Shown: positions 1-12,357 of the stretch, in pieces
Layout: every line of letters starts with the position of its first letter
How positions within the stretch are numbered: position 1 is the first letter of the stretch
Notes under the pieces: model-generated
The model's input: the letters and a program-made list of their open reading frames with translations, nothing else
Database searches by the model: none
Told to the model about the DNA's origin: nothing
Position numbers and translations under genes: made by a program
Assembly: GCF_040802235.1 (NCBI RefSeq)
Contig: NC_133164.1
Location: 92,186,302 to 92,250,301, forward strand
DNA: 64,000 bases
Direction: 5' to 3'
Origin: Manis javanica
Lineage: Eukaryota > Chordata > Mammalia > Pholidota > Manidae

Positions 1-114
1 AATTTTGAAGGCCACCTACAATAAAAAAAAAAATTCAATTAGTTTGCCACATTCTTTGTCCATTACTTCTTTGTATTTTTTTTTAATGCTGCTATTGTTG
101 GCATTTTACCAAAG

Positions 115-196
115 ACCCACAGTGAGTTACGGTTCTGAAATGTTGAAGACAGTCCATCCTAGCTCACCTTGCAGGATTCCTCTGGATGAGTTACAG
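115..196 (+). CDS. KIAA1328: KIAA1328 internal coding exon
   Basis: A pyrimidine-rich tract ending in TTTTACCAAAG precedes the exon, and CAG|GTAAAG follows it. Only one frame is open. It reads RPTVSYGSEMLK, then a Ser/Pro/Cys-rich stretch, ending RIPLDELQ, and the donor falls at a codon boundary (phase 0). The start is uncertain: the first AG after the tract gives 115 (entry at codon position 3). A CAG eight bases downstream would give 123. The next exon I see (12,310) also starts in phase 0, so the two join directly. The peptide is hydrophilic with no transmembrane or signal segment. The upstream T-rich run also codes for a hydrophobic string in the same frame, which I treat as intron. Confidence 0.6.
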
Positions 197-3114
197 GTAA
201 AGGGGAGAGATAATCTGGATTTTCAATTGTAGTGAGTTTTCCCATTGTTGCAGATAAACATGAGATCTCTAATACTACTTCAGTGTGTTTTGAGTATTGC
301 ATTTCAGTTTAGAGAGAGGCATGAAAAAGAAGAATAAACTATTTCCTCAGTAAGGGTTTTGTAGAAAATCCTCAGCACACATTTTCTAAATGGACCATAT
401 CAATATTGTAGAGTTTTACAAGGCAGGTTAAAATTGTTGTGAAGACTTATTTAAGGACCTTTAAAAAAAGGATTCTTTATCTGTTCTTAATATTGAAAAT
501 CAACTAAATATATAGATTCTCAGAATCTTCTTAAATAATAAGTGTTCGGCTAAATAAAACAATGTGTAGCACACCACATTTTATCCTTAGAAGTGCAGAA
601 TGGCACATTATAGGTCTATTATACAAAGTGGAGAGTTGAAAAAAAAGATCTAGTACTGTGCAAATCAGTTACCAGAAAAGTACAGTGGTTGCTCCAGATT
701 TCAGAATCAAGATTATTTGAATTATTTTTATTCTGAAGTATAGAAAGGGTATTTTTTGTGGGCTACTTTTCAGTTGCACACAAACTCTTAATGCAAGAGG
801 AAAATGTATTGTTCTTCATCCCAACAACCCTCTGAAGGTAGGTACTGCAAGTGCCTTCAGTAAGAGTAGAAACCCTCCCCCGACCACTCAAAATTCCAAG
901 AATTTTCAAGACTTGCAAAAGAAGAAGATGGGGGTGTGACAGAGACTGAGGGAGACAGGATTTCCAGGTTTTCCTTTGTTCTCTGAGAAGCTCTAACACC
1001 TAGAAAAGTTTCATATCATTCCTTGTGCAAGTGACAAAACCAGGCATGAAGAAAATGTTTCTCATTCACAGTGTAGGTTGTTAATTGTTCTCTCTGCTGC
1101 CTGTCAATATAATGTGAAATTTTCATTACCCATTCAAGAAGGAAAAAGTTGTGACTGAAAATGTTAACATTTGCATTTTTATTTGTTGATTTATTTAAAG
1201 GACAGCCTCTCCTACAGCAATCCATCACTTGGTGACACCCCAAATATGAATAATGTATTGTAGACTTGTGGTTAAAATGTGTAGTAAGTGCTAGAGACAG
1301 TAAAGGAATGTTAACTATGTTGCAAATGTAATCCTTATTGACTCATAAAGTTTATTGGTTTCCAGCTTCAATAATACTGACCATAGGACATTAATATCAC
1401 TTATCCTGATTTTAGCTGGGCACCTTTGTATGTGGAAATATTCATCTACCTCATGCCAACAAAATAAATACGTAATTTACAGCACAAACAATGAGGGCTT
1501 TTTAGTTTTCTGTGCTGTGAGCTGCAATGCTTCTTGCTTTCCCTTTCACTTCTGGCCTCCAGCATTGATCACACACCCCTGTGCTGTCCAAGAAAGTAAG
1601 CACAGTGGTTATCTTGGCACAAGAGTGTGACACCACTGAACTAAACAGTGCCATGCATTTCTGCTTGGCTGGAATAGGTAACAGCCCACAAACCACAACC
1701 TGGAGAGAGGACTTTTCTCTCTGTCATTCTGAACACCTGGTAGGTAGATGTTCCTTTGCTCAGATAGTTCAAGTACTTTTCCTGCTGTGACATGGAGTGA
1801 GAATTTAACAGATCCTACTTGATCCTCTGGGCTTCAGTGTGAAGCCAGAGCTGGACAGGTTACCAATGAGTTTGTTATGAGCACAAATGTTATTGATAAG
1901 TAATCCTTTTCTATCTTCCAGAATTGGGTGTGACCATTGTCAGAAGTAAAGATTGTACAGGAAATACCTGATATCCAGAGCAAAAGAAGTAATGTTAATT
2001 AGCAACCATCCACTGTAATTGTCATTCCCATTAAGATGCAGAATTATGTATTTCTTCATTATAAACCTTTCTAATTGTACTTGATGTATGCCAATTTAAT
2101 CAAAAAGTATACTTGCAGCAGACAGATATTTGCATTAATATAGCTTTGGATCTTCAAATCTTTTATTTTGAATTTGAGATAAAAGTCTATTACAGCTGTA
2201 TATCCTTTATGTGTTAGTGGCTTTTTCTATTCAGGTATGTAGATCTGATGCATTTTATATTAAAATGAAAACAGTATCTTCTGAGATTATTCAATGAAAC
2301 AGAAATCATGTCACTTTTTGAAATACTGGTGGAATTTTTATCTCTCAGTCATGTGACAACTTGAGTGATGATTGTTCTGAACTGATAAGCAGAGGCAAAT
2401 ACCAGGCCTGCAAAAGCAGGGTTACATTATCAGGCCCTGAAGTACAGGTTACTAAGGGCTTTTCTCTGTCCTTCCCTGACTCATAATAGTTAAAGCTGAT
2501 ACTCTTGTCCTCTTTATGTGTTTGTGTGTGTGTGTGTGATTTGAGGAGAGAAAGGCAGATCTCATCAAATCATACCTGTTAGTGAATTTTTGGAATTGGA
2601 TCTGTAGTTAGCTTATTTGTAGAAAGTACTCTTCACCTCTGTACTATAGCTTTTTTCAGAAAGATTAGTTTTCTTACCACAACACAGAATTGAAGGTTTT
2701 TGTTTTGTTGTGTTTCTTTTTGAGGTATGTTAGAAAAGTGGTGATTTTGTGGAATTTGTTTTTGTTGAAGGTATTTGGAAAATATTTGAATATGTGTTTT
2801 GAAGGACTTAATATAATAGCTTATTTGGGGGCTTTAAAAAATAGTTTAAATCTTTTTTTAAACCTTGGTCCTTTGCCATCAAACCATATGTCTTCTGAAA
2901 AATTTGCTGTACATTTACACCTTGATGAGCGTTTTTTTTTCTTTGTACACAACTGACTTGAAGGTGGCTTGTGGAAACTTTGCCTGTTGAGGATGAGATT
3001 GAGGGACCAGCTCAGAATATTGTAGCACTGGGATCACTTTATACCAAGCTCCTGGAAAGATCCAGGTACCCTGCAGTCTAGAACTTAAACTTTTCTGCCT
3101 TTAAGACAGTATTT

Positions 3115-4543
3115 TTCTATGTCCTCTTTGGAAAAATATCTATTCAGGTCCTTTGTCCATTTTTTAATCAGATTGTTGGGCTTTTTGCCATGGAGTTATA
3201 AGAGTTTTTCTCTCTATATTTTTTTTATATTAACTCTTTACCAGATATACAGTTTATAAATATTTTTCCCAGTCTGTAGGTTGCCTTTTCATTTTGTTGC
3301 TTGTTTACTTTTCTGTATAGAAGCTTTTTAGTTTGATGTATTCTCACTTATTTTTGCTTTTATTGCTTGAGTTTTTGATGTTGTATCAAAAGAAATCATT
3401 TCAAAAGCCAGTGTCAAGGAACTTTACCCTATGTTTTCTTCCAGGAGTTTTACAGTTTCTGGTCTTACATTAGATTCTAATACATTTTGAATTCATTTTG
3501 TGAATAGTGTAAAATGAGGTTACATTTCCGTTCTTTTGCATGTGAATATCCAGTTTTTCCAACATGCTTTATTGAAAAGACTATTGTATTTTCCCATTGG
3601 ATATTCTTGGCACCCTTTTTGAAAATGAGTTGACCATTTATGCTTGAGTTTATTTCTGGGCTCTTGACTCTGTTTCATTAGTCTATGTGCCTCTTTTTAT
3701 ACAGGACCATATTGTTTTGGTTATGATAGCTTTGTAATATAATTTCAAATCAGGAGTATGATGCCTCTAACTTTGTTCTTTCTCAAGATTGCTTTGGCTA
3801 TCTTCAGTCTTTTGTGGTTCCACCTGAATTTTAATATCTTTTCCTATTTCTGTGAAAAATGCCATTGGAATTTTTCTAGGAATTGCATTGAATCTGTATA
3901 TCACTTTGCATAATATGAACATCTTAACAATGTTAATTCTTCCAGTCCATGGACATGAGATATTTTCACATTTATTTGTGTCTTCTTCAATTCCTTTCAT
4001 CCTTGTTTTATAGTTTTCAGTGTAGAGATCTTTCACTGCCTTGGTTAAATTTATTTCCAAACACTCTATTCTTTTTGATGCTATCATGAGTGGGATTTTT
4101 TTCTTGATTTCTTTTTCAGACAGATAGATCGTTGTTGATGTGAAGAGATACAACTGATTTTTAAATGTTGCTTTTGTATCCTGCAATTTACTGAATTTGT
4201 TTATTTCTATCAGGTTTTTGTTATGAACGTTTTCTACATATAGATTCACATCATTTGCAGAGATAATTTTACCTCTTCCTTAACTATATGGGTGCCTTTT
4301 CTTTTTCTTACCTTCCTGCTCCTGCTCTTGCATGCACTTCCAGTTCTTTGTTGAATAGAAGTGGCAAGAGTGAGCATCCTTGCTTTGTCCTGAATCTTAG
4401 AGGAAAAGTTCTCAGTTTTTTCCCATTGATTGTGAATTTACCTGTGGGCTTTTTGTGAATGGGCTTTATTGTATTCAGGAGATTTCCTTCTATCCATATT
4501 TTCTTAAGAGTTTTTATTAAGAATAGATGTTGAACTTGTCAAA
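3115..4543 (-). mobile_element. L1 ORF2 fragment, inverted 5' part of one insertion
   Basis: Read on the - strand this segment runs through L1 ORF2 from the reverse-transcriptase region (a degenerate FDKIQ-like start near 4,540) past a loose QGCSLLPLLFN-like motif near 4,370. It continues to the region coding the FSKEDI-like stretch near 3,120. A 160-codon remnant survives at 3,767-4,249. Frameshifts and stops elsewhere show it is dead. It stops just where the adjoining + strand L1 piece begins in ORF2 order, so both halves look like one insertion with a 5' inversion. Confidence 0.8.
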
Positions 4544-5425
4544 GAAGACATACAAATTGCCAACAGGTATATAAAAAGATGTTCAACATCACTCTTAATC
4601 AGGCAAATGCAAATCAAAAACACAATGAGATATTACCTCACACCTGTTAGGATGAGTATTATCAAAAAAGATAAAAGACAACAAGTCTTTTCTTCAATGT
4701 GGAGAAAATGGAACCCTTGCACACTGTTGATGGGACTGTAAATTGGTGCTGCTATTATGGAAAACAGTATGAAGGTTCCTCAAAAAATTAAAAATAGATC
4801 TACGATAAAATCCAGCAGTCCTTCTGGATACATACCCAAAGGAAATTAAATCAGTACCACAAGGATACTATTCATTGCAGCATTAGTCAGAATAAAATAG
4901 CCAAGATACGGAAACAACCTAAAGTGTCCATCAGTGGATGGAAGAGCTGTGGAATATTATTCGGCCCTAAAAAAGGACATCTACCCTTTATGACAACATG
5001 GATGAACCTGGGGGACATTCTGCAAAGTAAAATAAGCCTGACATAGAAATGCTGCATAATCTCACTTATGTGTAGAATCTAAAAAGGTGAAATCATAGAA
5101 GCAGAGAGTAGAATGGTGATTACCAGGGTTGGAGAAGTGGGGGAAATGAGGAGCTATTGGTCAATGGGTACAAAGTTGCAGTTATGAGGATGATTAACCC
5201 TAGAGATATAATATACAGCATGATGACTATAGTTAATAATATGTATTAAATATTGGAAATTTAACAAGTAGATTTCAGGTGCTCTCACCACACAAACTGT
5301 AATTATGTGAGGTTATGGATACATTAATTGGCTTGACTGTAGTCATCATTTCACTATGTATATGCATAGCAAAACATCATGTTGTACACCTTAAATATAT
5401 ACAGTTTTAATTTTTTTAAGAGTGT
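4544..5425 (+). mobile_element. L1 3' part (end of ORF2 plus 3' UTR)
   Basis: From GAAGACATACAAATTGCC onward the + strand follows the end of L1 ORF2 (the familiar stretch about animals of the form 'TATAAAAAGATGTTCAACATC') and then an old L1M-type 3' UTR. It ends in degenerate T/A-rich sequence near 5,400-5,435. No intact poly(A) tail is left. It belongs with the inverted segment before it. Target-site duplications are not clear. Confidence 0.8.
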
Positions 5426-5929
5426 TTTTTTTTTAACTTTAGCTTTACCGTTAAGTAACTTGATACGAAAATTCAGTTGCTTCCAGCTCCAGATATAATG
5501 GTATGGCCTCAAAGTGCTAGAACAACTGATGGTGTCTTGATTCTTTGCTGTGCCATGAAGAGGGCCAAACATTTCTTCATTTGTCCCTCTTCACTCTCTG
5601 TGGGTTATAAACCAAGGCTTTAGCTCCTGGGCAGTCCAAGCACAGTTTGGTTTCCCACCTCACATTGCCAGTATCCATTTAGATTGCAGAGAAGGGAAAA
5701 TCTTGTAAATATGCTGTTCCTGATTATAATCTGTTTTATCTCAGGCAACAAAATTCTGGATTGACAGCTGCCAGGGATTCAAAACCTACACAAGGAACAT
5801 ACTTCTATTACACTAGTAACAGGAATATAATACTAAAGATAGTATCACCAGTTCACTATTCTTGGCCTAGTACCTTAAAGTTGACAGAATATGCTTTGTC
5901 TCATTTAAGTTGCATCCAAACCCTGTGAG

Positions 5930-6075
5930 GAAAATAGTAGTATTGTCTCATTTTATAAGGAGAAATTGAGAACTGAGAGACATTGAGTGACTGTCCAAGA
6001 TCACACAGTAATAAAGCAGAAAAGAAGACCTGAATGCATCTCTTCTAGTCCCAAATTTCCATGTTTTTTCATTCT
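5930..6075 (-). repeat. MIR SINE
   Basis: The run CATTTTATAAGGAGAAATTGAG followed by the '...CAAGATCACACAGTAAT' core is the reverse complement of the MIR core. Old and diverged. Confidence 0.75.
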
Positions 6076-7469
6076 TCCACACTACCAAGAAACTTGGATT
6101 TGATTCTGAGATACAGGCACTAAGCTGATAAAATCCTGATTTAGAGTAGGAGTCAGACTTACTTTAAGAGTTGTATCATATACAGAAATATCCATTTATA
6201 ATATATATTCATATCTATTACATATTGTAAAGCTCTTTACTGATTACTGAAACTCAGCTTCAAAATATTAGAATTTCTTCTTATGTTTTTCAAAATGACT
6301 TCCTAAACTGTGGGCTACTGGGCCCAGAACTGTCATTTTAGCTTTATCTCCCTGCTCAGAATACATTTTCACACTACACCCTGAGTAAAATTTACTATAA
6401 TTTTTCCATTTTGAGTGTATTGTAAATAACAAAAAATTTAAAAACCTAATGAAATGACACATATAAAATGATGACAATAAAAAGGCACAATCTGAAAATT
6501 CGAGAGAAGAATGTTGAATATGTAAAAGAAATACAGTTTTAAATATACCTCTCTGTCTTCCATCTTTAATCAGGAAGATGAAAAGCACAGCTATTCAGAA
6601 GGGTTTTTGTTTAAGTTGGGTTGATAACTTGAAATGCCCTGCCAACAGATACTACCAAGCATAGCTGAATACATGTAAATTCTTATGTGTTTCATGAAAA
6701 CATGCTGCTTTTAACTAAGCCATGATGTGCTATTACTGTAATTCTCACTCTTAAAAGCCACTGATACAATCATCCATTCCTCTTGCACACATATAGAGTA
6801 TGTAAGTGAAGGAATCCAGAAATAAATAGGCTAAGTTGAAATTAATGAAGACATAGCATAATTCGAAGAAATGCATTCTGCTTGAGGAAGTTTGTCAAGA
6901 CGTTCTTACCATAGGAAGAATATACTATACAGGGAAAATGTACCTTACAACAGCTAATATTTATTGGTCGCCTAGAATTCTAGTCCTTGGCCTCAGGCAA
7001 TCTTTCTAAGTTCTGGATGAAAGGATCTTAAGAGCTATTTTATTGTTCGCATTTTTCTATATTTTCCAAATGTTCTACAATGATGTATTACTTACATAAT
7101 TTTTAAAACAATATTTAAAAAAGAAACAAGGGCACACATTTGTAAGAGGTAAACCCATTTCAAAATTTTATACTCTGTGGTTCCAAGTAATTGCAAAAAC
7201 CCTAAGGTTACTCTTGGAACATATGACATAAATGATGTTATTTCTTTGTCAAGCTGGTAGTAGGTGAGGATTATGCTTCCTTGGTGTGTCTTCTCCAGGG
7301 TACTGAACTCTGAAAAATGCTATGATTAGTGACATCTGTCCAGTATTGCCAGTTCCTGCTATTACTTCAGTTTTTTGCCTCATGCACTGCTATTTTAGAG
7401 CTGTTCATTTGGCCCAAGGTCATCAAATTCCCTCACCTTCAATGTTAAGAAACATTTGTTGGGTGTCAT

Positions 7470-8105
7470 TTAGTGTTCTAGGTATATTAATGCTTTTATA
7501 AAATTCTTGTGTATATGTTATCTAATTGTAATCCTCACAATCATGAGAAAGTAAAGCTCAGAGAGGCAATTATAGAACAGTTAAGAGCCCAGGTATAATA
7601 ATTATAACACCTAGGTTTATAGGCCTCAGTTTGAATGCTAGCTGTGTGATTTTAAACAAATTATTTAATTTAATCTAGAAAATGGGAATAATAATATCTC
7701 CCTCATGGATTTGCCATGATGATTAAGCAAGATAGTTTACGTAAAGCACTTAACAAAGTCCTGGTACATGGCTAAATAGTAGTTGTCATTGTGGAACTTC
7801 CCAAGCTCACACAAGCAAAAAGGAACAGAGCTAGAATTTGGACCTTGCTGTGTAATGCCAAGCTCTGTGTGTGTTCCCTGACAGAAGGTTATGAATTAGG
7901 TTAGGTTCATCTCAGAGGTAAGGCAGTAGGGTTGTATTTTTTAATATTGCCCATAAAACATGCTTACAAGCATGTCTGTTACATTACCTCTCTAAGCCTG
8001 ATTCCTCATGTGAAAATAAGAATATTAATAACTACCTTTCAAATTTGCCTAGAAGATTAAATGTGACTAGGTATACAAAGCTCTTAACTTGGTGCTGGCC
8101 CATAT
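7470..8105. repeat. cluster of MIR fragments
   Basis: Several MIR pieces lie side by side: an antisense piece at about 7,470-7,580 (CTCAGAGAGGCAATTATAG), a sense copy at about 7,585-7,795 (TGAATGCTAGCTGTGTGAT ... AAAATGGGAATAATAATA), an antisense tail at about 7,800-7,870, and a sense copy at about 7,965-8,105 (CCTCTCTAAGCCTGATTCCT). Borders are approximate. Confidence 0.7.
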
Positions 8106-8414
8106 TGTGCCCTCACCTTCCTTCTCTCTGCTCTGAGCAACAAGACTTCCGTGGGCAGCTGGAACAGTATGCATGAACAATACTAGCCCCTCTGCCCAAA
8201 TCACTGAAGGGTAGTGCTTGGCAGAAATGTGGCTTTCTAAGGAGAGGAAAATGTGAAGTAACATTCTTAGATAGTGATAGAGTTAAGATTTAATGTTGTG
8301 TTCTAGGACTTCTACTGCTAGAGTCACTCAAAGCCTCACTAAAGTTATTGATCATAGATTTCTTCCCATAATTAGCCCTTTGTAAAAATTCTGAAAAGGT
8401 TTAATTCCCTTCAG

Positions 8415-8590
8415 AGCAGTGGTTCTAAAATCTATCTTTACAGCAGAATCACTTATTAATCTTTGTAAACGTACCTATTTCTAGGACTTCCCCAGATTAA
8501 ATTGAATCAGAATTGCCAGGAATGGGTCCCAGTAATGTGTATTTTTTGCTACCTCAGATGACTCTGAGGTACATGGTCTAAAGACACCTA
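8415..8590 (+). mobile_element. MER5A-like hAT-Charlie non-autonomous element
   Basis: The start CAGTGGTTCT followed by CAGAATCAC, the middle TCAGAATTGCCAGG and the late GACTCTGAGGTACATGG resemble the MER5A consensus, a short hAT-Charlie derivative. No transposase frame is expected or seen. Confidence 0.6.
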
Positions 8591-9029
8591 TTCAGAAGCC
8601 CCTCCTTTGAGGTTGCTCATTTCCTCGCTGCCTAACCCCAGCACACCAACATTCTCCCTTTCTTCTTTCTGTGCCCAGCCTATCTATCCCAGGGCCTCTC
8701 CTTTCCATTAGCAATTTTCTTTAGCCATTGTCATTCTCTCACCATGGGATTATCAGAATACATATAAGCCTGCAATGAAAAAAAAAAGATTAAGAAGCCC
8801 TTGAAGAAGTCCACTTAAAATCTAAATTGTTGAAATTGGGGAGGATTCACTAAGATGTACAGCTAATGGCATTCTTCTCTATGAAATGCTTATAGAGACC
8901 CATCCTATCAGGGAGCCCTCCACAAGTAACAAGAGAAAGACTCCTTAGGAAATCTTTTCTCCTTCTTTACTTTTATCCTTCTTCATATGACTTGCTAATA
9001 TAATATATAATTTACAAATGTATTTTATT

Positions 9030-9178
9030 TATTGTCTGCCCTTCTTCCTCTCCTGTGCCACAAACTTCATGAGGGTAAGTGTTCTTTTCTATTATAGATG
9101 TTGCTCTGCCTTTTGCTAAAGCAGAGCCTGGCTCATAATAGGCATTCAGTGTTTACTGGATGAATGAATGAATGATCA
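9030..9178 (+). repeat. L2 3' tail
   Basis: ACTTCATGAGGGTAAGTG, then CAGAGCCTGGCTCATAATAG, ending in (GAAT)n GAATGAATGAATGA, is the typical 3' end of LINE-2. Confidence 0.75.
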
Positions 9179-9624
9179 CAAATTGAATGTTTCCTTTTAA
9201 ATTTAACAGTTCATAGTATTCCTGTAGACAACTACTTTCCTTTACATCCTCTCCACATCTACAAAAGAACCATGTTTTATTCCCAGCTTATATATCTAGT
9301 TGTGCTTATTTTACTTCCCAAAACTTCCCTGCATATTCATTTACTTGAAAGTTTTCCTGTTTTATAAGAATTGGAAAATGTCTAGGCTTTCAGGAGGTTT
9401 CCAATGCTGGATCACGGCAGATTCTCAAATGTGAGCAGTTTCACATATTCTTTGCATTAAGATCTGATTGCTTAGACAAAGCCTTGCAATTGTCTTTGCT
9501 TAGCTATTCCTTATGTTCAGCCATATCCTAGAGCTGCTTCTAAACTGCAGCTTTAGACTGTGGCTATTTTGTGGTTTTGGTTTTCTCAAAATAAAAATCC
9601 TTGCATACAAACATGCAGCATGGG

Positions 9625-9745
9625 TTGGAGGAAAGAGCATTAGAATTAAAGTGCAAAGTCCTGGATTCATCCTGCCTCAACAGTTTACAAACAGCAAAAC
9701 CTTGACGAAGTCCCTTGACCACATGGAATCTCAGTTTTCCAGCTA
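9625..9745 (+). repeat. MIR SINE
   Basis: AAAGTCCTGGATTCATCCTG ... CTTGACGAAGTCCCTTGACC ... TCTCAGTTTTCC follows the sense MIR consensus with many changes. Confidence 0.6.
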
Positions 9746-12309
9746 AATCCTATGTCTGAACCTTACCCTTTGTTTGTAAACAAAATCAAAATGAAAACAT
9801 TTACATTTATGTCTTGATTTCAGAATGGTTTACAAATTTTAAGAATAAATAATGAAGAAATGGACATTTTCAAATATAGTTAATTTCAGAATAACATGAT
9901 TTAAACTTCCCTTCAAAATATTTGGTTTTGTGCTGGCCATTAGTTTAGAAATGTTAAGTAAATAAGCAAATTTGGCACTGCATCATTCACATTACGGCAC
10001 AGAGTGATTCTGTACGTATCTCTGGCACAAGCAGTTGATGGGAGAACAGGTACAGTTTTACTGAGTTTATGCTGTGTGAACACGTGTTCACTGAAAGTTT
10101 TTTTCTTTTTAATGTTTAAATGAAACTTAATCATTTCTGGAAAACAGAAGTGTTTTCAGAATTACTTCAAGGAGGACACAGGAGAAAGAAAGAAAAAAGT
10201 ACCCATGTAGTCCAAATTGAGGTCATTAGCCAGATTGAAACGGTGACTATTTATTAGCGCAGGCTGCATACTTTTACCTTAGGGAAAGAATGATCAGCAT
10301 TATGCATGATAGTATCAAGAATGCCACTGCGTAAACTGAAGACTTTATTAGAAAGAATAATTATAATGGAGAAGATGAAGAATAATGTAGTTAATAGTCA
10401 TTGGCTAATGTATATTCAGCTTAGCTGGATATTTTTGTACACTGTTTATATATTTAAATATATATGTGTGTATACATATAGACCACTTTTAATATATTTA
10501 ATATGTTTCATATTTTCCCCATAAACTATTTGCTTTTAATATTAAAGAGATATGGCTCCATTAGCCTTAAGGCTTCTGGATCAGTGTTCTCTGCAAAACA
10601 TCTTTGCTATACCTTTTTAAAGAACATGAATGAGTCACTTCATGTATATATCCTAATATTAACCATGAAAGAAAGATTCCAAGTTGGTTTGGAAGCTCAG
10701 GAGTAGTTGGCCAATATATTACCTGTTTATTTAACGAAGGCTTCCATTGATTTTCTTTTTGTTCTGGTTGCATATTGAAATAAGACTATTACTGAGATTG
10801 AAAGCTCATCATCTTGTTACTTGGCTAAATGCTTAAAACAAGATCAACTTGGTTGGAATATGAGCCTCTTAGCAGGCAAGGAGAGAGTAGGTGCTGTTAC
10901 CACTTGTGAGAAGCTGCTGCTGCTTCTGAATCACTGGTAGAATCTGAGGTGAGTTGTGACTTGTATTAGCATAGGGACCGTGCTTCCAGTTCCCCCTGTC
11001 AAAGGACATGGGTTACATGAAAACCCTAGCCAATCGTGAGCGCCAAGAAGAAAGGCCCCCACCCAATACCTAGGATGCAAGGTAGAAAGCACACAACTGT
11101 ACACAGTTGCATATCTTGAAAAAACCTTGTATACAGTTGTGTCTTTTAGCATACATAAGGATTCATCCTTTCTGTTTTATCAGTTCAAAACTATTCTGGG
11201 TTAATATTCATACTAAATAATAATAATATAATAAATATAAGATAAAAGGCATGCTGAGCCATGGGATTATTTTTAAATGTTGTGTGTTAAATAAATAAAA
11301 GGGTGCTAGGAGTTGTACCCTAGGGATTTTTTTCTTCCTATGACTCTGAGTAACACTGCTGAGGCTCTTTTTAAGAGCCAGGATGAAAGCCAGAGCTGGA
11401 GAATTAAAGCAGTCCATGCTGAGAGAAAGGATGTTAAGCTTATTTCTTGATGAGGGCTGTCTTTTCCCTCCTGCCCGACAGTAGTTACTGCAGTAATGTA
11501 CTTGGCACTTGGTATAACCAGATCAGATAAAGGCTGGAAGTATCTTCCTTTGGGACACCTGCCCTACCAGGTGCAGATTGGACTGTTTACCACACACACA
11601 TGGCTTTCTGTGTGGGCTTCTATTAGGATGCTTCTAAATGTTCTCCACTAATGAAGTGGTGCCCGCCTGCATGGGTGGTTGGAAGTGCTGTGCCAGCTAG
11701 TTTAGAGGAGTCTCCTCAGTCAGTATCCCTTCATTCCATTCAGCCCTGTCTGCTGTCCTCACAATCTTAGTTTATGACTGAGAAATGAGCTACTCCTAAA
11801 ATAAAACTTCTCAGTAAACTAGTTGAAACATCCCACAGCCAACTCCTGTCTTCTAGGCTTTGGAAAGCAATGGATTGGTGGTGGAAAAGCCAGATAATGG
11901 TGAAAGCTGAGGTTTTTCTTCTTCTCAGGAGTGGATCATAACTAGTATAAACCACTGATTTACAAAGGAACACACTAATTAGTGTCAGGACTAAGGAACT
12001 GGCCAGAAGCTCCTGGGAAGCATAACCACTCAGGACAGTAGGAGAGTCTAACGTAGGCAGAACTGCTGGGAGGCTCATAGCCAAGCCAGCATTGCAGTTT
12101 CCTTGTGCTCCTTATCCAAGTGCTACTGGAGTTCGGTAGGTTTTCCAAAGCTGTCCCCTTCAATAAGTTTATGCTTCATCACATCTTGCCCCATTTTTTT
12201 TAAATATTTTCATGTCAGTGTGAAATTTTAATTTCGCGCCCCACAGACTTCACAGTCTCTGTGGTCCTGTTGTATAAAGGGTAAATCCCTGTGTCACATT
12301 AATTTTCAG

Positions 12310-12357
12310 CTGAAAAAAAGTAAAGTTGATCCATTTGAGATCTCCAAAGAAAGACAG
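12310..12357 (+). CDS. KIAA1328: KIAA1328 48-nt internal coding exon
   Basis: The acceptor is CATTAATTTTCAG| and the donor ACAG|GTGAAT. The 48 bases read in one frame only as LKKSKVDPFEISKERQ; the other two frames stop at once. It enters and leaves in phase 0, which matches the phase-0 end of the exon at 115-196. The peptide is Lys/Glu-rich and could extend a helical or coiled-coil stretch. Too short for ordinary ORF calling, it is supported by both splice sites, frame agreement and composition. Its end phase does not match the last coding exon at 35,643, so a further exon must follow. Confidence 0.65.

Larger units (their letters stand above)
197..12309 (+). other. KIAA1328: KIAA1328 intron (about 12.1 kb)
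   Basis: Starts GTAAAG and ends TTAATTTTCAG. AT-rich. It holds an inverted L1 (3.1-5.4 kb), MIR fragments near 6.0, 7.5-8.1 and 9.7 kb, a MER5A-like element near 8.5 kb, an L2 tail near 9.1 kb and a short TG repeat at 2,522-2,538. I see no further exon. Stretches 230-3,100 and 9,750-12,300 contain no repeat I can name. Blocks such as 2,035-2,180 and 6,640-6,800 look like unique sequence and could be conserved non-coding elements, but this cannot be told from one genome. Confidence 0.55.

Noticed and set aside
3767..4249. 160-codon - strand frame
   Set aside because: Remnant of L1 ORF2, not a host gene.
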